Source of the DNA: Elainella sp. Prado103
GTDB lineage: Bacteria > Cyanobacteriota > Cyanobacteriia > Elainellales > Elainellaceae
Direction of reading: 5' to 3'
Assembly (NCBI GenBank): GCA_025454395.1
Contig: JALOOM010000050.1
Location: forward strand, 1-59,770
Length of the DNA: 59,770 bases
Under the pieces are notes generated by a model. The model did no database searches, was not told the DNA's origin, and saw nothing but the letters and a program-made list of their open reading frames with translations. How positions within the stretch are numbered: the stretch's first letter is position 1; each line of letters starts with the position of its first letter. Below are positions 51,948 through 59,770 of the stretch, piece after piece. A program made the translations under genes and the position numbers.

Positions 51948-54900
51948 ATGGCTATCACCCCTACTCTCACTGCTCAATCTGATGCCGGTTTACGATCTAT
52001 CCCACAAACTAGCTCGATCATGGTACACCAATCAACGGAGTTTGCCCGATCGATCATCATTGTAGATAGCCAAATTCCGGATTTTGCCAGCTTAGTGCGA
52101 GGGAGACAGCGGGATACAGAGGTTTATATCCTCAATCCTGATCAAGATAGCATTCAGCAAATCACTGAGCTGTTACAGCAGCATTCAGCAGTGACCCAAC
52201 TGTATCTCATTGCCCATGGTCGTGCTGGTCAACTGCACTTAGGAACCAAAATTATCGATCGATCGCAACTCATCGCAGCAACCCAACAAGTACAGCAGTG
52301 GTTCACTCGCACCCCAGAAGCGGCTGAAATTCATCTTTATGCCTGCCAGACTGCGGCTGGAACTAGCGGAATCGATTTCTTACAGACTTTGCATCAAATC
52401 TCAGGGGCCAAGATTGCCGCTGCAACTGGGAAGGTCGGTGATCCGGCGCAGGGAGGCAGTTGGACATTAGATTATCGCATTGGCAACCCCACAGGTGAAT
52501 TACCAATCGACCCCGTCGTTCTCGCCAACTACTCTGGATTATTAGCAGCACCCCTCATCAATGATGCACTAACGATTACCCGCTCCACCCCAGAAGATGC
52601 TGCTTATCAGGTCACCCATTTGTCGATTAGTGATGCTGATGGAGGGCTTCAGACGGTGACGGTGACGGTTGCCAATGGGTTAATCAGTCTGGCTTCAACG
52701 TCCAATCTGACGATCAGCAACAATGGGACGAGCAGTGTCACGCTCTCAGGTCGTATCGCTGATATTAATGCAGCTCTGGATGGCATGACCTTCACGCCGC
52801 CCGCTGACTTTGCTGATCGCACCAGCCTGACGATTACAGCCAATGATGGTACCACAACCGTTAGCCGTGTCATTGACCTCAATGTAACTCCAGTTAACGA
52901 TGCCCCATCGATCGCGCCATCGGCTCCCAGTGTGGCTGAGGGCAGCAAGATCAGTTTCGCGGCTAGTAATTTTGGCATCGCGGATCTCGATAACCTGGAT
53001 GTACAAGTTATCGTCAAAATTACCCAAATGCCTGAAAAGGGCTATTTGACCCTAGGAGGGAGCCGATTGGTGATCGGTTCTACTTTTTCCTACGATCAAA
53101 TTAGTGCATTAGAATATCACCATGATGGCACCCAAACCACGATCGCAGGTGGTACCAGTGACTTCTTTCAAGTTTCGGTTGATGATGGGGCCGGCGGTGT
53201 GATTCCAACCGCTACCATCCCGATTACCATTACCCCTGTCAACCAACTCCCCAGCATTTCAGGTGCGAATGTAGTCTATGAGGGACAGATTGACTATCCG
53301 GTCAAGATCACGATTCAGGATGTTGATCAGACAGCCGCCAATTTCACGATCAAAATTACTTCTCTGCCAGCAGACGGGGTACTGAAACTAGATGGCAGCC
53401 CGGTGGCCATCAATCAAACTTTTTCTTCTGCCGATCTTGCCAAGTTAACCTACACTCATGATGGCAATGATCAAAACAATGGGTTTCCACCGGATGTCAG
53501 CTTTAACATCGAGGTGATCGACGATGGGGGAGGCACAGGGCTGTCGGGCACTCAGTCTGCCAAAATTGACCTGAAAGTACTCCCCAACAACGATGATCCC
53601 ATTCTGGCTAAGAATACTGGTTTAGCCTACAACACCTCGGATATAGCCGCCGGTGGCTTCTCCCGCTTGATTACCGCCGATCAACTTCAGGTCACCGATG
53701 TCGATTCGGCAACCACCCAGTTGACCTACACTCTCACCGCAATTCCCAATGCAACGATCGGTACAATCCAACTCGATCGAGGCAGTGGATGGCAAATTCT
53801 AGGCGCAGGAGCCACCTTTACCCAGGATGATCTGCTCAAAAATCGGGTTCGGTATGTCTTCCACAAAAATGCTACGGGAGTTTTCAACGATAGTTTCAGT
53901 TTCACTGTGCGAGATAGTGAACTGCGGGATTACCCCTCAGTACGAGAAGGGGGCATTTGGCTGCCTAGTGGTTCAGCACTAGCTGTCAACTCGTTCAACC
54001 TGACGATTACTGTTCCCTCTGTGGCAGGGCCAGGAGGCACCCCCTCGCCCGATATTACCGGCAATGCCTCTCCTTACAAAATTGTTGTAGGCACAGCAAC
54101 GGCTCAGGAAGCGGGGGCAGCGGTAGCAATTACTCAAGCGATGCTGGAGTATGGCGATCCCGATAACGCGCCAGATGAAATTGTCTATCGGGTGATGCAA
54201 CTACCGACCAGCGGGATTTTGCGGTTGAATGGGCAGGCGATCGGTCGCTACGGTTCATTTACTCAGCAGGATATCAATGATGGCAAAGTCACTTTTCAGC
54301 ATTTGGGAGAGGAAGACTTTTTAGATGGGTTTACCTTCACCGTCAGCGATGGTCGGAATGTCACGGTCGAAGAAACCTTTCAGTTGGATATTACTCCCCA
54401 AAATGATGCGCCGATCGTGACGGTAAAAGGTTCGCCTACTCTGGCTGAGGGCGGAACGATTACGATCGATTCCACCTACTTGGGGCTGAATGATGTAGAC
54501 GGCACGGGCGAAAAGTCTGGGATTGGCTATGCTCAGTTGAATACCTTGACCTTCCGAATAACCCAGCTCCCGACCTATGGCAAGCTAGAGGTCGATCAAG
54601 GAGCAGGGTTTGTTGAAGTCACCACCGCCACGGTGATAACTAAAGCTCAACTCGATCAAGGTAAACTACGCTATACCCATAACGGAACTGAAAATTTTGC
54701 AGATGGTTTTTCAGTGCAGGTCAACGATAATACGATCGGCACCAGCAATAACCTCAGTGAAATTAAACCGATCCAGATTGCAATTGCCAAACTCAATGAT
54801 GCGCCTGCTTCCCTGTCGTCTGAGGCGCTCACTGTTGCAGAAGCTGGGGTTGGTGTCATTCAAGGGGCAAGCGGACTGGGAACAAGCACGCCCCATCTGG

Positions 54901-57900
54901 TGTATCAAGACCCAGATAACACTACCATTCAACGGCAGTTCCGGATTACCAATGCTGTCGATCATGGCTCCCTCTTGTTAAATGGGAAAGTTTTATCGAT
55001 CGGCAGCGTCTTTACACAAGCCGATTTAGATAACGGGCGGATTAGCTATCAGCACAATGGTTCTGAACAATATACTGACCGTTTTGAATTCACTGTGAGT
55101 GACGGTGGCGGTAATGCCGTTCCTGGAACTTACAATATTACGATTACCCCTGCCAACGATCCACCAACTCTGAAGGTTCCAGGTACCCAAACGTTTGATA
55201 CGGCAACCCCACTTACGTTTAATGGTGCAAACGGTAACGCGATCGTTGTCGGTGATGTTGATTTAGATGTACTAGAAGGTGGAGAAGTTGATATTCTCCA
55301 AGTTACACTCGACCTCCAGGCAGGCGGAGTAACCTATGGGGGCAGTACATTAACCTTAGGGTCAACCACCAATCTCACGATCCTGCAAGGAACTAGCGGC
55401 GCTTCAGGCGGCAAAATCACCTTTCAAGGCACCAAAGCGGATGTCCAGAAAGCGCTCGATGGCTTACAAGTCCAGGTTCCGACCGATGAGGATCGCACCC
55501 TTAATTTAGTTGTTACGGTGGATGATTTATTAAATGGATTACCGGGTGCACCAGCGCCAACGGGCGAAAAAGTCACTCGATCGATCGCCATCCAAGCCAG
55601 CAACATCAACGATCCAGCGACCCTCACCCACCCCCTCAATCTTACCGTCAATGAAGATACCCGTCTTCCATTTAGTGGGGTCAATGCGATTTCGATCGCT
55701 GATGTCGATAGTTTTAGCTCTACGAATAATACAGTCACCCTCAGTGTGACTCAGGGTAAGCTCAGCCTCACCGATATCAGTTTGGTTACAGGGGGAACCA
55801 ACGACAGTAGCACCATTACTCTGACTGGCAGTTTGGCGGCAATTAACGCAGTGTTGGCTGGCTTATCCTATCAAGGCAACAGCCAGTTTAATGGCAACGA
55901 TACGCTAGCGATTAGCTTTAACGATCAGGGGAATGTTGGCGGAGCAGCTCAGATCGTTAACCGTAATATTCCAATTGTGGTTCAGCCGGTCAATGATCAG
56001 CCCAGCTTGATTGCGCCGAACACAGTACAGACGATCGCCAATACCAATCCCCTCATTTTTAGTACAGCCCAGGGCAATGCCATCACGATCGATGACTTAG
56101 CTGACCTGAATAACAATGGGGCTGATACATTTGAGGTAACCCTGGATGCAATCAGCAACAGCAACCCCTACGGAACCTTGACGGCGGCCGCAGGATCGGG
56201 CGCAACCATTACGGGTAGCGGTGCTAGCATCACGATTTCTGGCACAAAGGCGCAAGTGAATGCCGCCTTAAATGGACTGAGCTATGCGCCTGCGGACTAT
56301 AACTCAGAAGCCACTGTTAGTTTAGCAGTTACGGTGAAAGACCAGGCGAATGGGGGAGCAGGCATTCTTGCTGCCAGCCAAACCATCACAATCAATACCA
56401 GTGACACCAACAATGCTCCCGTAGTCACAACACCAGCGACCATTGTAGTCAATGAAGATACCCAGTTTACTTTCTCTGGGGCAAATCTGATCTCGATTAA
56501 CGATCCAGATGATTTTGGTGCGATCCTCAAAGTTACGCTTTCAGTAACTCAAGGAAATATTAGCCTCGGTTCTATCCAGAATCTTGTTTTCAAACAGGGG
56601 GGCAATAACAGCGCATCCATGGTATTTGAAGGCACAGAAGCAGCAATTAATGCTGCATTGAACAACCTGAAATATCAAGGAGTGACTGACTTTAACGGGC
56701 CAGATGTATTGACTATCAAAGTTGATGACTTAGGAAATACCGGCTCTGGTGGCAACAATATTGTCGAAAAAACGGTCAACATTACGGTCGGTTCCATCAA
56801 CGATGCACCTACCCGCTCTGCATCCTCTGTTACTCTTGCTGCTGTGAATGAAGATGCTGCCAATCCGGTTGGAGCGAAGGTGAGCAGTCTATTAAATCCG
56901 GTTTTCCGAGATGGCAAAGACAATCAAACGGCTAAAGGTGGATCGGCCGCCAACAATCTTGCGGGAATTGCCATCACTAACAATGAAGCGAATGGCTCCA
57001 CCCAGGGAAAATGGCAGTGGTTTGATGGCGTAGACTGGCAAAATATTCCGACTGCCAGTTCGGTGCCTCCCCTTTCAACCAGTGCGGCCTTTGTCTTGGC
57101 TGCAGATACATTTGTACGATTTCTACCCAACGCCAATTATAACGGTACTCCCGGTAACTTAGCAGTACGATTAATCGATGACTCTGCTGGAGCAGTCACA
57201 ATTGGAACCCGAGTAGATCTCTCTGGCAGCAAAAGCGGTGGTACAACCCAATACAGCAACAGCAGCAATGCTGTCACGATCGGCACTTCCATCAGTGCAG
57301 TTAATGATGCACCGATCGCGAGCGGAACGGCAACCTTAGCAGCGATCGATGAAGATACAACCAGCTTACCGGGCGATACGGTCAGCAATCTATTCTCCAG
57401 TTCGTTCAATGATGCGATCGATCAAGTGACAGGTGGATCGAATGCCCATACCTTTGCAGGGATCGCCATTGTCGGTAATGCCGTTACGACAGCGGGTAGT
57501 TGGGAGTATTACAACAGCGTTAGTAACAGTTGGCAAGCAATTGGGGCTCGCTCGGCAAGCAATGCGCTCATCGTCAAAGACAGTGACAAGCTGCGTTTTG
57601 TGCCAGCAACCCACTACAATGGCGCAGCACCCGCCCTGTCCGTCCATCTGATTGATAGTTCGATCGGAAGTTTAACCACTGGGAATAGTGTGGATTTAAG
57701 TGGTTCTAATGCAATAGGAGAAACAACTGCCTACAGTGCGGCGATCGTTCCTCTCAATACAGTTGTCAATCCGGTCAATGATTCACCTTTATTCAGCAAC
57801 TTAGGTGGAACGATCAATTATACCGAGAATGCAGCGGCCGTTGTGTTAGATGGCGATGCCATTGTGCAGGATGTTGAGTTGGGAGGATGGGATAACTGGA

Positions 57901-59555
57901 GTGGAGCTACGTTGACCTTGCAGCGATCGACTGGAGCCAACGCGCAGGATCAGTTTGTCCATAGCGGGACACTCGACAATTTGATCCAGGGCAATAGTCT
58001 AATCGTGGATGGAGCGACGATCGGAACCATCACGAAGAACGCTAACGGACAATTAATTCTGACCTTTAATGCCAATGCGACGACTGCACGAGTGAATCGT
58101 GCTTTGCAACAAATTAGCTATCAAAACAGCAGTGAAGATCCACCTACTGCGGTCACGATCTCCTATACCTTAAGTGATGGCAATATTACTGCTCAAGGAT
58201 CGGGTGGGGAACTGACTGTAAACGGGACAGTAACTGTTAATATCACCCCGATCAATGATTTGCCAGGGGTTGGAGCCGGGGGATTACTCGCCTATACCGA
58301 AAATCAAACTGCCAAAATCATTGACAACACCGTGACCATCAATGATGTTGATGACACGCAAATTGCCAGTGCAACCGTCACGATCAGCAGTGGCTTTACG
58401 ATCGGTGATATTCTGGCAGTCTCAACGGCAGGAACTGCAATTAATGCGACTTACGATAGTGTCACGGGTGTCTTATCCTTGACCGGAGTTGATACGCTAG
58501 CTAACTATCAGCAAGTGATGCGGGCTGTCACCTACCGTAGTAGTAGCGAAGACCCAACCCAACTCTCCAACACTCGGACGATCGCCTGGCAAGTGACTGA
58601 TGCTAATTCGGATGGTGCAGGCGCTAAGAGCAGTACTACTGTGACTAGCACGATCGTCATCAACGCATTACCGGATCCAGTTAATGACAACTTCGTCACC
58701 CCGGAGGATACCCCATTTAGCAGCACTGTTGCCGATCTGGATGCAGGCGAAACCCCTGCGAATTATAGTATTCAGTCTAATCCGACCAACGGCACTGTTG
58801 TTTTCAATGCAGATGGTTCCTTTACCTACACACCTAACGCAGACTTCAACGGCAGTGATAGCTTTGTCTACAAGGTCACTGATAGCAATGGAGATTTTGC
58901 CACAGCAACGGCAACGATCGTAATTAACTCAGTCCAGGATATTCAAAATGACTCGGCTACCGTCAAGGAAGATAGCACGATTAATCTGAATGTCTTGGCG
59001 AATGATTCGTTTGCGCCGGGTGCAGTTGTTAGCAGTGTTTCTCAGGGTAACAATGGTCAAGTTGTTATCGATTCAAATGGCATTGTTAAATACACACCTA
59101 ATCCAAATTTTCACGGTACGGATAGTTTCACCTATACCGTCATCTCTGGTGGCATTTTGGAGACAGCAACTGTAACGATAACGGTTGATCCCGTTCCTGA
59201 TGCAGAGAATGATGTATTTGTGACCAATGAGGATACTGCGATCGGTGGCACAGTTGCGGATGCGGATCCAGGTAGTAATCCTGCTACTTATTCACTCACG
59301 GTTGCTCCCAGTCATGGCTCACTCAATCTCAATGCTGACGGTAGTTTCACCTATACTCCTGATCCTGACTTTCATGGTAGCGATAGCTTTACCTACACTG
59401 TTACTGATGCAAATGGAGATCAAGATACAGCGATCGCCACAGTCACAGTGAACCCAATTCAGGATACTCAAGTTGACTCTGCGACGACGGATGAAGATAC
59501 ATCGATCGAGATTAATGTTCTGGGCAATGGCAGTCACGATCGGTCAAGACGGTAA
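51948..59555 (+). CDS. Giant DUF4347 and cadherin/CSPG-repeat surface protein (frame broken near its end)
   Basis: The 2535-residue frame starts with DUF4347 (about 35-200; YLIAHGRAGQLHLG with His90, and IHLYACQTAAG with Cys133). A cadherin-like domain (NDALTITRSTPEDAAYQVTH) follows, then several CSPG-type repeats of about 100 residues (for example LTFRITQLPTYGKLEVDQGA and LRYTHNGTENFADGF), then two pairs of longer Ig-like repeats, and finally VCBS/cadherin-like tandem units (VFNADGSFTYTPNADFNGSD). No signal peptide is seen, as is usual for proteins secreted by type I systems. It likely makes a fibrous cell-surface adhesin. The frame ends at 59555 because one C-terminal unit has lost part of its sequence (see findings); a good coding frame continues after it. 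Confidence 0.85.
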   Translation: MAITPTLTAQSDAGLRSIPQTSSIMVHQSTEFARSIIIVDSQIPDFASLVRGRQRDTEVYILNPDQDSIQQITELLQQHSAVTQLYLIAHGRAGQLHLGTKIIDRSQLIAATQQVQQWFTRTPEAAEIHLYACQTAAGTSGIDFLQTLHQISGAKIAAATGKVGDPAQGGSWTLDYRIGNPTGELPIDPVVLANYSGLLAAPLINDALTITRSTPEDAAYQVTHLSISDADGGLQTVTVTVANGLISLASTSNLTISNNGTSSVTLSGRIADINAALDGMTFTPPADFADRTSLTITANDGTTTVSRVIDLNVTPVNDAPSIAPSAPSVAEGSKISFAASNFGIADLDNLDVQVIVKITQMPEKGYLTLGGSRLVIGSTFSYDQISALEYHHDGTQTTIAGGTSDFFQVSVDDGAGGVIPTATIPITITPVNQLPSISGANVVYEGQIDYPVKITIQDVDQTAANFTIKITSLPADGVLKLDGSPVAINQTFSSADLAKLTYTHDGNDQNNGFPPDVSFNIEVIDDGGGTGLSGTQSAKIDLKVLPNNDDPILAKNTGLAYNTSDIAAGGFSRLITADQLQVTDVDSATTQLTYTLTAIPNATIGTIQLDRGSGWQILGAGATFTQDDLLKNRVRYVFHKNATGVFNDSFSFTVRDSELRDYPSVREGGIWLPSGSALAVNSFNLTITVPSVAGPGGTPSPDITGNASPYKIVVGTATAQEAGAAVAITQAMLEYGDPDNAPDEIVYRVMQLPTSGILRLNGQAIGRYGSFTQQDINDGKVTFQHLGEEDFLDGFTFTVSDGRNVTVEETFQLDITPQNDAPIVTVKGSPTLAEGGTITIDSTYLGLNDVDGTGEKSGIGYAQLNTLTFRITQLPTYGKLEVDQGAGFVEVTTATVITKAQLDQGKLRYTHNGTENFADGFSVQVNDNTIGTSNNLSEIKPIQIAIAKLNDAPASLSSEALTVAEAGVGVIQGASGLGTSTPHLVYQDPDNTTIQRQFRITNAVDHGSLLLNGKVLSIGSVFTQADLDNGRISYQHNGSEQYTDRFEFTVSDGGGNAVPGTYNITITPANDPPTLKVPGTQTFDTATPLTFNGANGNAIVVGDVDLDVLEGGEVDILQVTLDLQAGGVTYGGSTLTLGSTTNLTILQGTSGASGGKITFQGTKADVQKALDGLQVQVPTDEDRTLNLVVTVDDLLNGLPGAPAPTGEKVTRSIAIQASNINDPATLTHPLNLTVNEDTRLPFSGVNAISIADVDSFSSTNNTVTLSVTQGKLSLTDISLVTGGTNDSSTITLTGSLAAINAVLAGLSYQGNSQFNGNDTLAISFNDQGNVGGAAQIVNRNIPIVVQPVNDQPSLIAPNTVQTIANTNPLIFSTAQGNAITIDDLADLNNNGADTFEVTLDAISNSNPYGTLTAAAGSGATITGSGASITISGTKAQVNAALNGLSYAPADYNSEATVSLAVTVKDQANGGAGILAASQTITINTSDTNNAPVVTTPATIVVNEDTQFTFSGANLISINDPDDFGAILKVTLSVTQGNISLGSIQNLVFKQGGNNSASMVFEGTEAAINAALNNLKYQGVTDFNGPDVLTIKVDDLGNTGSGGNNIVEKTVNITVGSINDAPTRSASSVTLAAVNEDAANPVGAKVSSLLNPVFRDGKDNQTAKGGSAANNLAGIAITNNEANGSTQGKWQWFDGVDWQNIPTASSVPPLSTSAAFVLAADTFVRFLPNANYNGTPGNLAVRLIDDSAGAVTIGTRVDLSGSKSGGTTQYSNSSNAVTIGTSISAVNDAPIASGTATLAAIDEDTTSLPGDTVSNLFSSSFNDAIDQVTGGSNAHTFAGIAIVGNAVTTAGSWEYYNSVSNSWQAIGARSASNALIVKDSDKLRFVPATHYNGAAPALSVHLIDSSIGSLTTGNSVDLSGSNAIGETTAYSAAIVPLNTVVNPVNDSPLFSNLGGTINYTENAAAVVLDGDAIVQDVELGGWDNWSGATLTLQRSTGANAQDQFVHSGTLDNLIQGNSLIVDGATIGTITKNANGQLILTFNANATTARVNRALQQISYQNSSEDPPTAVTISYTLSDGNITAQGSGGELTVNGTVTVNITPINDLPGVGAGGLLAYTENQTAKIIDNTVTINDVDDTQIASATVTISSGFTIGDILAVSTAGTAINATYDSVTGVLSLTGVDTLANYQQVMRAVTYRSSSEDPTQLSNTRTIAWQVTDANSDGAGAKSSTTVTSTIVINALPDPVNDNFVTPEDTPFSSTVADLDAGETPANYSIQSNPTNGTVVFNADGSFTYTPNADFNGSDSFVYKVTDSNGDFATATATIVINSVQDIQNDSATVKEDSTINLNVLANDSFAPGAVVSSVSQGNNGQVVIDSNGIVKYTPNPNFHGTDSFTYTVISGGILETATVTITVDPVPDAENDVFVTNEDTAIGGTVADADPGSNPATYSLTVAPSHGSLNLNADGSFTYTPDPDFHGSDSFTYTVTDANGDQDTAIATVTVNPIQDTQVDSATTDEDTSIEINVLGNGSHDRSRR

Positions 59556-59770
59556 GGTGACTTACACGCCTGATGATGACTTCCACGGTTCTGATTCATT
59601 CACCTACACAGTAACCACCGCCGCTGGTAACACCGAAACGGAAACGGTCAACATCACCGTTAAGCCTGTTCAAGATACTCAAGTTGATGTAGCAAATACA
59701 AATGAGGATACATCGATCGAGATTAATGTCCTCAGTAATGATTCCTTCGAGCCAGGTGCAACTGTTACAG
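59530..59770 (+). CDS. Continuation of the giant adhesin in another frame (partial, runs off right edge)
   Basis: From 59530 a different frame encodes AVTIGQDGKVTYTPDDDFHG and then SDSFTYTVTTAAGNTETETV, NITVKPVQDTQVDVANTNED and TSIEINVLSNDSFEPGATVT. These are perfect cadherin-like tandem units of the same kind as those just upstream (KYTPNPNFHGTDSFTYTV). There is no stop before the window ends. It is the remainder of the adhesin, out of frame with the first part. Whether it is translated (frameshifting) or dead cannot be decided here; an assembly collapse in the repeats is also possible. Confidence 0.85.

Noticed and set aside
1-59770. Mobile element as source of the repeats
   Set aside because: No transposase, integrase, inverted terminal repeats or target duplications; the arrays differ in sequence from locus to locus.

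Overview
The window is a stretch of cyanobacterial chromosome. Direct evidence is the photosystem II gene psbD (its first 32 codons run off the left edge), psbK, the light-independent protochlorophyllide reductase gene chlB, several small cyanobacteria-only families (UPF0367, DUF3134), and many GCGATCGC or near-HIP1 (CGATCG) words in genes and spacers. Codon use and the large number of short tandem repeats suggest a filamentous or Leptolyngbya-like lineage, but that placement is inference. There is no rRNA, tRNA, transposase, integrase or CRISPR array that I can support. || Layout. 1-2260: psbD (minus, partial), a UPF0367 gene, an ECF/ABCI-type ABC ATPase and a YacP-like NYN nuclease. 2518-6298: chlB and a GspE/PilB-type ATPase, both minus. 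6362-11056: a minus-strand secreted or membrane group of DUF4331 protein, TPR protein, NicO/RcnA-type metal transporter (stop and start overlap with the TPR gene) and a small exported protein. 11485-18044: plus-strand glycan region with a methyltransferase, Wzm-like and Wzt-like ABC exporter genes (overlapping ATGA), a sulfotransferase-like protein with a large C-terminal extension, and a GT4 glycosyltransferase. 18336-23973: housekeeping and stress genes (small conserved protein, GST, psbK, pgsA, dps, serA). 24310-27028: a TolC-type outer-membrane channel split by a one-base shift at a run of six A. 27040-37731: mostly hypothetical or envelope genes, a GH57 glycosidase, a B12-binding radical SAM enzyme, an SbmA/YddA-like ABC exporter and a methyltransferase. 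37866-48433: ispE-rsmA, a SIMPL protein, mmsA, a peptide-binding lipoprotein, a rhodanese fold, a seven-bladed propeller, a pentapeptide protein, truB and gloA. 48727-59770: a surface region with an inverse-autotransporter-like barrel plus beta-helix protein, followed by a giant DUF4347 and cadherin/CSPG-repeat adhesin. The adhesin's reading frame breaks at about 59530 and continues in another frame past the right edge. || The most unusual structural property is the density of short tandem arrays: more than twenty, with units of 10-19 bp (mostly 13-15). Almost every locus has its own unit sequence. In genes the units are multiples of three and encode repeated tetra- or pentapeptides. In spacers the units are often 13 or 14 bp, and several arrays are repetitions of the last codons plus stop of the neighbouring gene. 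One array has duplicated the start codon of pgsA, producing a five-codon upstream frame that ends on the true start. No single obvious new defence or metabolic system is visible. The best candidates for follow-up are the repeat-generating process, the broken tolC and adhesin genes, the sulfotransferase fusion in the glycan-export cluster and the DUF4331-TPR-NicO module.
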